This document shows, piece by piece, positions 32,297-45,139 of a DNA stretch of 64,000 nucleotides. Numbering within the stretch: position 1 is the first letter of the stretch; each line of letters starts with the position of its first letter. Source of the DNA: Apium graveolens (taxonomy: Eukaryota; Streptophyta; Magnoliopsida; Apiales; Apiaceae); NCBI RefSeq assembly GCF_009905375.1, contig NC_133657.1, forward strand, positions 49,444,741 through 49,508,740. Direction: 5' to 3'. The notes under the pieces are model-generated. The model had not been told where the DNA came from. It saw only the letters and a list, made by a program, of their open reading frames with translations, and made no database searches. A program made the translations under genes and the position numbers.

Positions 32297-33000
32297 TCAT
32301 AACTTTTTCTGGCACAATATGATCTTTTCCAATAATTCGGGCTGTATTGCAATCTCAAACAGCTTTTCGGTACCGGCTCCGGTTACCTTCACTTTTATTT
32401 CCATTTTCTCAAAATCTCTTATAAACTCTCCAAAAGACATTATCATCTTGAGTCTCTCCTTTTTACTAAGGGCATCAACCACCATATTGGCTTTCCCCGA
32501 ATGATAAAGAATCTCCCAATCATTATTCTTGATTAGCTCTAACTGCCTCCTCTGGCATATATTGAGCTCTTTCTACGTAAAAAGGTACTAGAGCTCCTAT
32601 GGTTTGTGTAAATCTTGCACTTCTCTCCATACAAGTAGTGCCTCCAATCTTTAGGGTAAAACTATTGCCACGAGCCTAAGCTCATGGGCGGTGATATCAA
32701 ATTTCATATTACCTTAATTGTCTTGACGCAGACGCGATTATCTTGCTATGCTAAGAAGCACCCTAATTCCTTATGCGAAGCGTCACTTACAAATCACAAA
32801 ATCTCCTTTTTCCATCCGGCAATGCCAGCATAGGGGCCATCACCAACCTCTGCTTCAGTTCTTGAAAGCTGTTCTCGCGTTTCTCTGTCCATTCGAACTT
32901 CTCAGTCTTACGAGTAAGCCGTGTTAAAGGGGTTACTATCTTTACAAACTTGAACGAACCTCCGGTAGTGACCGGCCAATCCTACCTCTGGTAGTCGACC
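32297..33000 (-). pseudogene. G2 RT/RNase H-to-integrase connection, displaced
   Basis: 32297-32485 reads VVDALSKKERL, the end of RNase H in chromoviruses, followed by FIRDFEKMEIKVKV. 32690-33000 is the counterpart of the readable G3 segment 49252-49524 (RT end and RNase H start). This piece sits between the PBS and gag. Confidence 0.7.
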
Positions 33001-33394
33001 AAACCATGGTCATCAATTCATCAGTGGTCCTTTATCCAATCCTGTCAGGATCCTCCATGGGGTCCTCCTCAACAACTATCCCTACTAGGACAACATCCTC
33101 AATATCAACATCATCCGGTCCTGCATTAGGACACTCTATCGGATCCACAATCCGATCTCCAATTAGTAATAAAATATCATCACGATGTTGCTCCTCAACC
33201 TCAGGGTTCGGAATCCCGCTACCATATACGATAACGAACTACGCTCCTATCACGATATTTATAAGGGTTCCCATAAGGGTTTTAACTGTCAGTACTACGT
33301 TAGGTAGTCCGACTATGAACTTGGCAAGAGTTCTTATTATCTTAGTGAACTTATTATCTTAACGTCCCATCATCTCTGAGGTTTATAACGCTTA

Positions 33395-33406
33395 GCTCTG
33401 ATTCCA
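33395..33406 (-). other. G2 primer-binding site (one mismatch)
   Basis: The minus strand reads TGGAATCAGAGC, one base different from the initiator-Met primer site TGGTATCAGAGC that G3 keeps exactly. Four bases separate it from the LTR. Confidence 0.8.
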
Positions 33407-33702
33407 TTCCTGTAACACCCCCAGATCCGGGGTCGGGGATCCGGGTTGTCACGGTCTTTCTTTCCACAATATCACTTCACTTAATTAATAATAAATAACC
33501 TTATGCTGTGACCCCACACTAACACACACAACAACCCGTTATAGTCTCAGAGATGAAATTGAAATAAGTACAAGTCTTTGAATCCACAATTTAAAAGTTA
33601 TTACAACCCAAAATGATTACTTGATAAATTTATAGTTAATTGCCATTATCTGCCACAAGTTATAATTATACATAATTGATTCTCAAAAGTAGATGGTCGG
33701 AT

Positions 33703-33930
33703 CTACAATAGATCTACCTCTGCAGCTATAGCAGCTACAACATCAACAGGAAGACGCGGGACGCTTCCCACGCGCTTGTGCTGGGTCTGCTGGAGTCTGG
33801 CCATCTTTCCTAACTGTTGTTGTGTGATGAAGAAATAAAGCAAGGGTGAGCAGCAAGCCCACCAAAATAATATGTATAATGATTTACAATATATGAGCCT
33901 ACTCATAATACTCATGAAAGTCTTGGTCAA
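33703..33930 (-). CDS. conserved 75-codon LTR ORF (G family), copy 2
   Basis: Same frame as 23933-24160 with two differences (QTQHKRVG here). It remains open at full length. Function unknown. Confidence 0.4.
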   Translation of the reverse strand: MTKTFMSIMSRLIYCKSLYILFWWACCSPLLYFFITQQQLGKMARLQQTQHKRVGSVPRLPVDVVAAIAAEVDLL

Positions 33931-35185
33931 AAGAAATGAACCAAGTTTGATATCTTAATGCGATGAAGTCGCAAAATATTCAGTATATATACATATATAC
34001 TTTTCAAAATATTGGAAGTCCTCTTCCATGCATAATATACACAGAGTCCCAGTGTATAACTGTATAAAAAAATATCGTTGCAAGGTGATCTCATATATCT
34101 AACCTTGTCTCAACGTTTTTCTGAAAATCTTTGTCATTCATAAGACAATTATTAATTAGATATAAGTTTAAAAGATGAGGTTACCAAATACCCCAATATA
34201 CTTATATCTTTCCCAATACTACTTGAACTACCACCATTCAAGTTATAATCAGTTTCAAAAGTTCATCCCACTGATGAGACCACAAGATAAGACTTGAATA
34301 GATTCAATCTTTGAAATATTATTGAATGAAAAAGTTATGAGATACTTTATTTAGCCCCGATATATATATATATATATCCACATATATATATCCCTTTAAA
34401 CATTTCCTGGAACCTCTGTTATGCAAAGTATGAACAGAGTTTGAAACATCCAATGAATTTTGGAAAGGAAAAGAATTTTGGCATAAACCCGATATCTCGC
34501 TGATCAGGCAAAGATACCAATAAGTAACCTTTTCTACTGTAGATGGATGAATTCCTCACCGGTCATCACCCTGGCCGCATTAGGACCTCGCGCTAGACCG
34601 TACCCCGGCCCCTCACGCGTTGATGGACTGCCACCCAGCCACTTACACAATAATAGACCGTACCCCGGCCTGTCGCTTATGCCGACTCAATGAGATGGGC
34701 TTACTTCCCGAACGTTGGGCAAGTAATCAATTCATTTACCAAATCTGCAACCTCGTTGCGAATATAAAATACACCACAGAGCCGGATTCCCCAGGTTTTG
34801 AGCGAGTATTTAAATCCCCTTTAAAAAGGAAGATCTTAAATATAAAAATGAGTTTTGGGATCCGCTCTGACTTTTAAAAATCATTTTGAAGACTCGAAAA
34901 CACTTTAAAGAGTGTTTGGAGTAAGGCTGATTTAATGAAGGAAATCAGTCCCCAGAATATTAGAAAATATCTGAATATTATTAATTAAATAATATTCCCA
35001 TAAAGAATAATCTTTATCAAAATAATTGAAGTAGAAGTATTAAAATTTATACTTGAAACGAGTATTAAATAACCAAAGATATACTTATGTGAAAGTATTA
35101 TCTTTATTTGAATAATCGAAAATAAGTTTGATTATTTACACCTTATTCTTTAATAAAATAAAGAATATATCTCAGCAAATAATCG

Positions 35186-35460
35186 GAGTCATAGATCCTC
35201 AAATGAATATTCAAATAATATTCAATAAATAAAATAAGCTGAGTCATAATACCTCGAATGAATATTATAAATAATATTCATTAAATAAAATAAAGGAGTC
35301 ATACATCCTCAAATGAATATTCAAATAATATTCATTAAATAATATAAACTGAGTCATAAGCCCTCGAATGAATATTCAAATAATATTCAATAATAATATA
35401 TAAAAGAGTCATAAGCCCTCGAATGAATATTCAAATAATATTCAAATAAATAAATAAAGT
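35186..35460 (-). repeat. five-unit 55-bp hairpin array, G2 5' LTR
   Basis: Units start at 35186, 35241, 35296, 35351 and 35406, with the same exact 55-base period as the partner LTR. Confidence 0.9.
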
Positions 35461-35513
35461 TAAAGTTATCGAATAAACCTTATTCGATTAATAGTTTGGA
35501 AAACTATAACCAT

Positions 35514-35544
<31 letters not shown>

Positions 35545-37652
35545 CATCCATATCCATATATACAAGATTACTCGGGATCCTCGACTCCCGGTTTTAGAAA
35601 ATATTTTCACCTTTGGGTCCCTATACTAAGGGTATATGCAAGTTACCGCTATTCTCTAGCATAGGTATTATCAACTGAACCAACAGATATATATTTCAAG
35701 AATATGAAACAGGCATGCATATATACCATATCACATGCTACAATATATCGCAAGAATTTGCTAAATAACCAACATGCATCTATCGCAAGATAATGCATAT
35801 ACAAGTGTATTCATCACAACAACAGTATAACGGATAGAATACTTGCCTGAGCGACTTGGGGGTGAGAAAGGCTCGGGACGAGTCTGATAACCTATAAATA
35901 ACAAGTAAGTTGGAATTAAACCAAAATCACTTGTAAATCTATACTTTAACTAACTTAGACTCTAACGCTTGTTTTGCGCTCACTGATTTGCTTAAGTCAC
36001 TCGGGTACCCGCGGCTCCACCATTTTTAATAATTTAACCTTTACGAGTTTTAAAGCGATTCCTTCGCGAGTGTCTTACCAACTGCCTAACACACTTACCA
36101 TAAATGTTTCATACATTAATTAACCCTTTTTGGTCTTTAACCTATGTTTCAAAGTAAGGCGAGGGGAAAAGTTTCGTTCGCGAAACGCCGTTACTTGAAA
36201 CGGTCGTTTCTCCTAAACCGTGCATCGGAATCGAACGAACTACATATCAAAACGAAGCTCGTAACATGAGCTATCTAAATATGGCAGTGGTCATATTCTA
36301 GCAGGGGGTCGTCGGGTCCTAATGTTATGCACAAAACAGTCTAAAGAAAATCGGACATTACGACGGTTATGTTTACGCGATTTCCCAAAATTTTACCAAC
36401 CAATTCAACCACCAATCAATCCCAATTCACAACCCAATCAAAACTCCATCCATACTTTATCATAACAGCCCCAACAACTCAACATTAACAATTTATACTA
36501 TTCTTTATCATGAATTTAAACTACACTTAAGTTCATTAATCAACAACCAAGATTTACAACTCCAAAAACAACCCAAAACCAACTAATCTCTACATACACA
36601 ACCATCAAGCCTCTCATGAACTATATTACTCATATTATGCTCTTAACATTCAATAACAAATCTTGGTTAAGAGATTATACCTTCCTTGAAGCTTTTAATC
36701 CATGAAAGATCCTTGGAATGTCCATGGAAGCCTTAATATATGCTTAAGCTACCTTGACCTTGCAAATAAAATCAAGAATCACAAATTTGTTCTTGAAAGT
36801 TACTATTCACCCTAAACTAAAATGATTTGTTTGAGATAGAAAACCTTTGATTCAAGCACTCAAACTACTTGCTCTTCTTAGTTATGAAATATAGGATCCA
36901 AAGAAACAAACCTTATAATTTTCCATGGAGTATAGCTTGTGTTTTGAATTTCTAATTCACCATTTTGGTGAAAAATTCGAAATGAAGAAGATGAAAAGGG
37001 GGGAGAGAGAAGCTTGCTTTGTTTTCTTGATCTTTGTGCATAAAAAGCTTGGTTGATATCCTTTTGTTTTGTTAATTACCTTTTAACCATGGTAAAATTT
37101 GTGTGGCTTGAAATCAACCAACAATACCTTCCCTTTGGTCATGCTTATGTCATCCTCCTATGTCATCTTCCCACACTTGTCATCTTCTTGTTGGTGTGGT
37201 GACATCATCATCACTAACCTCTTTGATTAGCTCTTAATTACTTGGCTAATGACCGCTGATCTGTTATACGGTTCACTTAACTTTCGTTCTCCTTTATCGT
37301 TTGAGGGATCATACCCGGGATCTTATTACTTGGGTTCCCTTAACCTTTCTCAATACATTGTATTCCTTTTATGATCCTCTCTTATAATCCTTTAATTTAA
37401 ATCCTTTTTATCCTGTTACCTTATACTCAATTCTCTCCGTATATTGTGGATTTCCGGGAAAAATCAAAGTGTTCGGAATTGGATTCTGACGATCTTTACA
37501 TACACTTATATACCATATAGAGTACTAATAAAATCTCAGAATATCCATAACAGAACCCCTACATAGTGTGGCATGAAAAGTTTTCTCATTCAGAAAAAAC
37601 ACTATTCATAAGGGTTTCAAAAATTTCCAAAAATTGGGGTTATTACAATATT

Positions 37653-40600
37653 CCATATGGCACTTAGAAATAGCCCTCCGCCGGACCGTCCGTCCCCGTC
37701 ACTTACGCAATTATGATCCAATCTTAAAACCTTTTGTTGAAATGGGGTCATAAAAATCGACACCCGAAATAATTTTATTCCCCCAATTCTTGGGTAGGAA
37801 TATTCACAACAAAATCACTTTTCTCAAAATCCAAAACATTTATAAATCCGCTAATTGGATAAGTAAAAACACTTGCCTATTCTGAACATAGAATAGCAGA
37901 TGAGTATTTGCATAAACAGGATTATTTAATTCAGCGATATGTAAAACATTTATCTATTTTGAGCTGAGAATAGGGAAAGCAATACTTGCATAAAAAGATT
38001 TAAAATAAATATCACTTGAAAAATAAGTGATGATAGAGATACTTGCCTTTGGGTTTTTAGCAGTTAGTCACACTCGTAGAAACACAATTATTTCAGTCTG
38101 GCATCTCGAGATATCACCATCTTTTATTCCAACAATTCACTGATATACTGCTCCCGCAATTGCTAGAAGCTTGATAACCAACACCATTCCATTTCACTCT
38201 TTATCCAACGTCTTGTCCTAATTAACTCGAGCGATCCGCATCTATAATTAAAATATACAACTTTAATCGTCTAACCGATAATTACTCGACGAACTGCGCG
38301 TCAAACCCTATCGGCTACCCATACGATAGCCCAGACATAAAGAAAATATCCAAATACAAGACTTATGACCCACGTATACACGTAATTCACATAGCACGTA
38401 AACACATAACTCATGTATCACATAATTCATATAGCACATGCCTCGGTTCGTCAAAAGGTTCGACTCGGTACTTTAAGAATTTAAAACGGGTCAAAATATG
38501 ATTTATTGATCAATAAATGACTCATAATGATTTGCAAAAACAATTGAGCCCCGAAATAAAAGAATTTAGGTTTAGAAAGTATTTTTAAAGAAAGCAATAT
38601 ATTTTTCTGAGTCTATACGCGTTCGTTCCGTAATAAACGGATGAACGGTTTATTTAATACGAATAAAATAAGAATAAATCACTTAATAATATTTATCGAG
38701 CTTAAATAATATTTTAAAACTCGAAACTATTTTTCGGAATTTTTAAATCATAAGAAATAATTAACTCTAATTAAATAATCAATTAAAATTCATTAACTAA
38801 ATAATTTGGATTTATTTTCGAGTAATAATAAAAATAATAATCTTTAGAACTATAAAAAATATTTTCTTGGAAATCGGACAACACCTCCTCTATTTCTCGG
38901 ACTGCCAGTCAATATCATATCGACACAACCAACAACAATCAACACAATAATTTATATTTACACGTATAAACACTCCTGAAATGAATAACACGGTCAAAGA
39001 TGACTTCTACAACCACTTTTTAAAATTACTAAATAAATATATAAACACTAACATCTATAATATACCCAAAATATAAAAGCAAAATCTCGGAATCCTTACC
39101 CAAAATAAATTCTGGTCACCCCGAGGAGAATATCTGATGTCCGGAAAATATCTCCAGAAAAATCCGAAATTAATAGCCATAGATATAAATACGCTGACAT
39201 GCCATGTGGAGTAATCAACACCATCAAACTCCTTTTCTATGCCCCGAAAATAAATTAAAACGGAAAATATACTCCGCAAATTATCTCCTCAAAATCTTAC
39301 AAAATATATACCTATGCGTAGGTATCGAAGCGCTGATCGTTTTTATATATAACAATTGAAATTTGGACAGACGGTTTGAGAGATATGAATTTTTTGAAAA
39401 TTAAAAATATATACAGAGGAGATAGAAGTGAAGCAGAGAAGAGAGAGGAGGAGTTTGGCGAAATAAAGGAAATAATAAGATGGGGGAGTACAGGGGCAGG
39501 TGTGGGGTGCGTGCTCGCCACGTTTTTTTTTCTGTTTATTTTTTTCGTTTTCTTTTAACTAAAATCAGTACAATATTTAAATAATTAGCCCCAAAATTAA
39601 TAATTAATGAGAATCATATTTAATCAAATAAACATAAAATTTATATCAAAATTTCCTAAAAATTATGATTACTCCAAATATGCGAAGATATACAATATTT
39701 GGAAGTCCCACAATTTTATAAAAAATAAAAATCTAATTTTTGTGGGGTTTGACGTCCCGATAGGGGCCCGGTCCGATAATTGTTATGAAACCGAAATATT
39801 TCTAAAATTCTCGGAATATTTAAAAACTAATAAAATAATATTTTCATAATTTTTAAAATATTTTTGAATCCTGCATCATATCCGCATTTTACGATTTAAC
39901 GAACCGAGTTGCACTTGAAACAAATTCAGAAAATCACGAAAATAATCTTAAAATGTCACAAATATCCTGAAGTTTATAAAAACATTAATTTTGAAATTTA
40001 AAATAATTTTTGAAACGCAATTTATACATGTTTCTAGCAATTAAAAGATTCAACGCACGAGTAAAATTAATCTCAAAAATTCCCAAAATAATTTTAAAAT
40101 TCTCAGAATATTCCAAACTTAAATAAATATGAGTTTCGTAATTCTTGAAGAATTTTGGAATTAAATACGAATTTTACAAAAAATTAAAATCATAAAATCA
40201 TATAGAGCTAAATAATTGATGAAATATTGATTTGTAAATTTTATAAAATCCCAAAAATAATTATTGTAACTATAAAGTCATAAAAATAATTTAAACATAA
40301 TTTAAATATTTATGAAATTAAATTTTCAATAAAATCACTTTTAAAGACAAAAATAAAACGATACGACTCATTAATTAATAATACAAATAATCCTAAATCA
40401 CAATTGAGTCCCACACAATTAATATTACATACAACACATAGCAAACATAATATCCATCCAATCCCTAATATTACTAAACGAACTCAATTGACCGATATCA
40501 ATAAAATGATCGGTTTTCAAATAGACTTTTGAAAATTATACATTTAAGTAAATATTTTTAGAAATTAACAAGGATCGATATAACACTTAACAATTAGCAC

Positions 40601-40732
40601 ATTACCATTTAATAACACCAACTCGTCAAACAAGAATAAAATATCCACAATTTTATTCCTTCCTAATAAGAAAATCACCTAAACATATTCAAATAATAAT
40701 AATAATAATTCTGAAAAATATGGGATATCACA
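37653..40732 (-). repeat. H 3' LTR, proximal segment
   Basis: This continues the H LTR after G2 (CCATATGGCACTTAG...) and ends GGGATATCACA, the LTR start on the minus strand (TGTGATATCCC). It matches 43273-44625 and 58599-60223. A 74-codon minus-strand frame at 39055-39279 is also open in the partner LTR (58652-58876). A purine-rich stretch lies at about 39410-39500. No gene is assigned. Confidence 0.9.
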
Positions 40733-40750
40733 ATCTACCCCCTTATAAGG
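40733..40750 (-). other. H polypurine tract
   Basis: The minus strand reads CCTTATAAGGGGGTAGAT directly before the LTR. Just upstream is GAGGACGGAATCC, shared with families G and E at the same place. Confidence 0.8.
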
Positions 40751-42093
40751 ATTCCGTCCTCGGAATCAGCGGAAGAGAACACTAAGGGTCTTCTTATCAA
40801 CTTTCCACTTCCAACAACATCACTTTTCCGAAATATCTATAAAAATCTTGTATTCCTTGCCCGACACGATTTACTATAGGAGCTTCACTCCGCACTACTA
40901 ATTTGACCAACTATCCAATATGATCACTTTCACTAATCGAGAGAAAGAAGGATAGAGAGAAAATAAAGAAAAGAAATAGAAAGAAAGATAGAAAGAGAAA
41001 TAAAGAAAACGATTTACTTCGTTAGACGTTACTGGTATTATAATCGCATCGCAGTCCACTGTTGCTCTTGGCAATCCCATCACATAACTCTGCTTTGACT
41101 TGACCATGATAACTCAGCTTAACTTGATTGGCATACCTTCGAATGTTTGGGATGATAAAATCATGGAATTTCAAAAAGAAAAGAATTTGATACCATAACG
41201 GGACCAAAATTTGAATTTGAGAAAAAGTATTGTTGAAATAAAAGAATAACTGAGAGATCAATATGATCAAATGAACTTGGTATTGCGTGCCCAAACTAGG
41301 ACACTACTAAAGGTTGTTAACCTTCATGTATTCACAATACACACAAGTGATGGCGTCTCATCCAACTCCTATCACACAGATAGGTATACCTTATGTCCCA
41401 TATAGTTAGGGTTGTTCATCTCAGTCAGAATAAAAGAATATGAAAGGAATTCAAAATCAAATGAATAAAACTGAAAAGATTTCAAAGTTGATATTTCTGA
41501 AGGAAATGAAATCCAGAGAACAAAAATTCTGACACCAAATGAGCAAGTGGTGTCACATCACCCAGAAACTATCCACCAAATAAGAAAAGTGGAAGTTAAA
41601 TTATTATCATAACTTGGCAGAGCAATCAAAACCTGAAAAATAGGCTTCATGACAGCCTATGGCACATTTAAAACACAGTTATGATTGAAAATGAGTGTTA
41701 GGGAATATATACTCTAATAATTATTTCTTTTTGAGAGATGTCAAAAGGAATTATAGAAAGCGAAGATATTGCCAATATCTTAATGCTTATCTTCTGTTTG
41801 AACTCTTCTGCTGACTCGTCATCCGATTCTCGACACTTCTTTATATTCCAAGGATATCGATAATCTTCATCGTCGTCGAAACGTAGTAGCCTCGGAAGAT
41901 TCCACAATAGAAGTTTGCAGCTTCTGGGAGTTCCATCCAGCTGAACACAACCATCTCGAACGACTGCGCCTATCTTAACTTACTCGTTGGTACTATATCC
42001 AATAGTCCAACATGAACTTGATATGAGCTCGAACGTCCTCACATAGCTATACACACTCCTACACACTCTCGTTTCTATTTTACTATAACCTCA
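40751..42093 (-). other. H interior, no functional coding
   Basis: The whole interior is 1376 bp. The end next to the PPT keeps a relic of a chromovirus pol end and 3' leader (homologous in outline to 63811-63900). A part near 41370-41440 resembles the G2 interior near 29000-29080 (TATCACACA...AGGGTTGTTC). Near the PBS a minus-strand frame (41698-41907) is acidic (RFDDDEDYRYPW, CRESDDESAEEF) but has no recognised domain. Gag, protease, RT and integrase are absent. Confidence 0.65.
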
Positions 42094-42105
42094 GCTCTAA
42101 TACCA
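42094..42105 (-). other. H primer-binding site (one mismatch)
   Basis: The minus strand reads TGGTATTAGAGC, one base off the initiator-Met primer site, three bases from the LTR. Confidence 0.78.
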
Positions 42106-42108
42106 ACC

Positions 42109-44625
42109 TGTAACGCCCCCAAATCCGGGGTCAAGGGATTTGGTCGTCACTATGAAACCTCAATCCAAATCAACCTGTTTAATCAATAAACAAATGCCAG
42201 CGGAAGATATTTATCATTTAAGACCCCAAACTAATCCAAGATCTTTTAAGGTTACAGTTCTAGAAACAAGATATCCAAATTCCACAAATAAATTTTTCAC
42301 TTTCTTTTAAAACTCTTTTCAACAATTCTCAATTTCAAAGCTAAACCCCCTAGTATAACTTCGAAAAGAAGTATACTAGGCCCAATTAAAATATGCAACT
42401 ATTATATAATATAATATAAACAACTTTATACAATAAAACTTACACTAGTCAGCAAACCCTGGACCAACCACCTTCCAAATGCTTCTTCTTTGCTTCATCG
42501 AATTACGCAGCTAAATATCGCAAGCTAATCCTCACTGGAGGTCAAATTTAAAAACAGGCAAGTATGAGCGAAAGAAATGCTCAACAAGATCATTATAGCG
42601 AATATAGGGTTGTTTTGATATAAAACCGACATCTGCATTAGAGCAGAACATTTAAAATCATAATTGCTGAATCATAAAATTTTAGTTGAGGAATCCCAGA
42701 ATTGATTCTTAATTTTATTCAAAACCATTTTGATATTTTTGAGCGAAATGCTTCAGCAATACTTTGAATCTTGACGAAAATAAAACTTGTAAAACCGTGT
42801 TTACGGATATATCGTAAACAACAATAACATGAAACAATGATTATGGATTGAGTCATAAACTTTACTCAAAACCGAACTCTTGATATTAATACTCATTTTG
42901 TTGCCATATCAAATTAGATATCACTACGAACTTTGATGCTCACAACATTCCATACTGAAGTCAACACCAATCATCTGTGCTAATACCACCTTTGATATTT
43001 AACAACAAACTAAGTATCCACAAAATCAGAAACTGAATCAAAACTGCATTTCTCCGTTAATGCAAAATAGAACAGTTGATAAATCATTTATTCTATGAAT
43101 ATAAAAAATGATATGATAATTTAGATTAGGATCATCCTCCGACGGACGTACTATCACATGTCGATCATTCTGTGTGATAGCACAAGGTCATGATTCGTAG
43201 AAACGTGACCCCAAAAACACGAGTACTCAAACAAAAGGCAATGTACCTTCCTGTGGCAAAAAATTGTCATAATATTCCATATGGCACTTAGAAATAGCCC
43301 TCCGCTGGACCGTCCGTCCCGGTAACTTACGCAATTATGATCCAATCTTAAAACCTTTTGTTGAAATGGGGTCATAATAATCGACACCCGAAATAATTTT
43401 ATTCCCCCAATTCTTGGGTAGGAATATTCACAACCAAATCACTTTTCTCAAAATCCAAAACATTTATAAATTCGCTAATTGGATAAGTAAAAACACTTGC
43501 CTATTCTGAACATAGAATAGCAGATGAGTATTTGTATAAACAGGATTATTTAATTCAGCGATATGTTAAACATTTATCTATTTTGAGCTGAGAATAGGGA
43601 AAACAATACTTGCATGAAAAGATTTAAAATAAATATCACTTGAAAAATAAGTGATGATAGAGATACTTGCCTTTGGGTTTTTAGCAGTTAGTCAGACTCG
43701 TAGAAACACAATTATTTCAGTCTGGCTTCTCGAGATATCACCATCTTTTATTCCAACAATTCACTGATATACTGCTCCTGCACTTGCTAGAAGCTTGATA
43801 ACCAACACCATTCCATTTCACTCTTTATCCAATGTCTTGTCCTAATCAACTCGAGCAATCCGCATCTATAATTAAAATATACAACTTTAATCGTCTAACC
43901 ATTAATTACACGACGAACTGCGCGTCAAACCCTATCGTCTACCCATACGATAGTCCACACATAAAGAAAACATCCAAATACAAGACTTATGACCCACGTA
44001 TACACGTAATTCATATAGCACATAAACACATAACTCATGTATCACATAATTCATATAGCACATGACTCGGTTCGTCAAAAGTTTCGACTCGGTACTTTAA
44101 GAATTTAAAACGGGTCAAAATATGATTTATTGATCAATAAACGACTCAGAATGATTTGCAAAAACAATCGAGTCCCCGAAACAAAAGAATTTAGGTCTAG
44201 AAAGTATTTTTAAAGATAGCAAAATATTTTCTGAGTCTATACGTGTTCGTTCCGTAATAAATGGATGAACGGTTTATTTAATACTAATAAAATAAGAATA
44301 AATCATTTAATAATATTTATCGAGCTTTAATAATATTTTAAAACTCGAAACTATTTTTCCGAATTTTTAAATCATAAGAAATAATTAACTGTAATTAAAT
44401 AATCAATTAAAATTCATTAACTAAATAATTTGGATTTATTTTCGAGTAATAATAAAAATAATAATCTTCAGAACTATAAATAATATTTTCTTGGAAATCG
44501 GACAGCATCTTCTCTATTTCTCGGACTGCCAGTCGATATCATATCGACACAACCAACAACAATCAACACAATAATTTATATTTACGCGTATAAACACTCC
44601 TAAAATGAATTACACGGTCAAAGAT
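42109..44625 (-). repeat. H 5' LTR, segment left of G3
   Basis: It starts TGTAACGCCCCCAAATCCGG and runs uninterrupted through the point where G2 split the other LTR (ATATTCCATATGG near 43271). It is interrupted after AAGAT (44621-44625) by G3. Confidence 0.92.
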
Positions 44626-45066
44626 TGTAATAACCCCAATTTTTGAGAAATTTTGAAACCCTTATGAATAGTGTTTTTGCTGAACGAGAAAACTTTTCAT
44701 GCCACGCTATGTAAGGGTTCTGTTATTGATCTTATGGGATATTATTAGTACTCTATGAAGTATATAAGTGTATGTAAAGATCGTCAGAATCCAATTCCGA
44801 ACACTTTGGTTTTTCCCGGAAATCCACAAGATACGGAGAGAATTGAGTATAAGGTAACAGGATAAAAAGGATTTAAATTAAAGGATTATAATAGAGGATC
44901 ATAAAAAGGAATATAATGTATTGAGAAAGGTTAAGGGAACCTAAGTAATAAGATCCCGGGTATGATCCTTCAAACGATAAACGAGAACGAAAGTTAAGCG
45001 AACCGTATAACAGATCAGCGGTCATTAGGCAAACGATTAGGAAGTTAATCAAAGGGATTAGTGGGA

Positions 45067-45139
45067 ATGATGTCATCCAACCAATAGAAAGAGGACAAGG
45101 AAGTGAGGATGACATCATGAGGATGACATAAGCATGACA
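45067..45139 (+). promoter_or_regulatory. cluster of TGACAT motifs in G3 U3
   Basis: ATGATGTCATC at 45067-45077 and GATGACATCATGAGGATGAC with ATAAGCATGACAT at 45108-45139. This corresponds to 27369-27446 of G2; a second copy is in the 3' LTR near 54825-54897. Candidate bZIP-type binding sites by core sequence only. Confidence 0.35.

Larger units (their letters stand above)
23641..37647 (-). mobile_element. element G2: complete but coding-dead Ty3/gypsy chromovirus-like element (14,007 bp)
   Basis: LTRs 23641-27879 and 33411-37647, interior 27880-33410, flanked by ATATT duplications (23636-23640 and 37648-37652). On the minus strand a PBS follows the 5' LTR and a polypurine tract precedes the 3' LTR. 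I count about 17 substitutions between the two 4.24-kb LTRs, so the insertion is recent. Decayed RT/RNase H, gag and integrase remnants are present, in the same unusual order as in G3. Confidence 0.93.
33411..37647 (-). repeat. G2 5' LTR (4237 bp)
   Basis: Partner of 23641-27879, differing at about 17 positions by eye plus microsatellite length changes. Confidence 0.95.

Noticed and set aside
30969..32504. Several plus-strand hydrophobic frames inside G2 (for example 30988-31374 and 32196-32504)
   Set aside because: Complement of decayed minus-strand gag and pol; hydrophobicity is typical of the antisense of lysine/glutamate-rich coding sequence.
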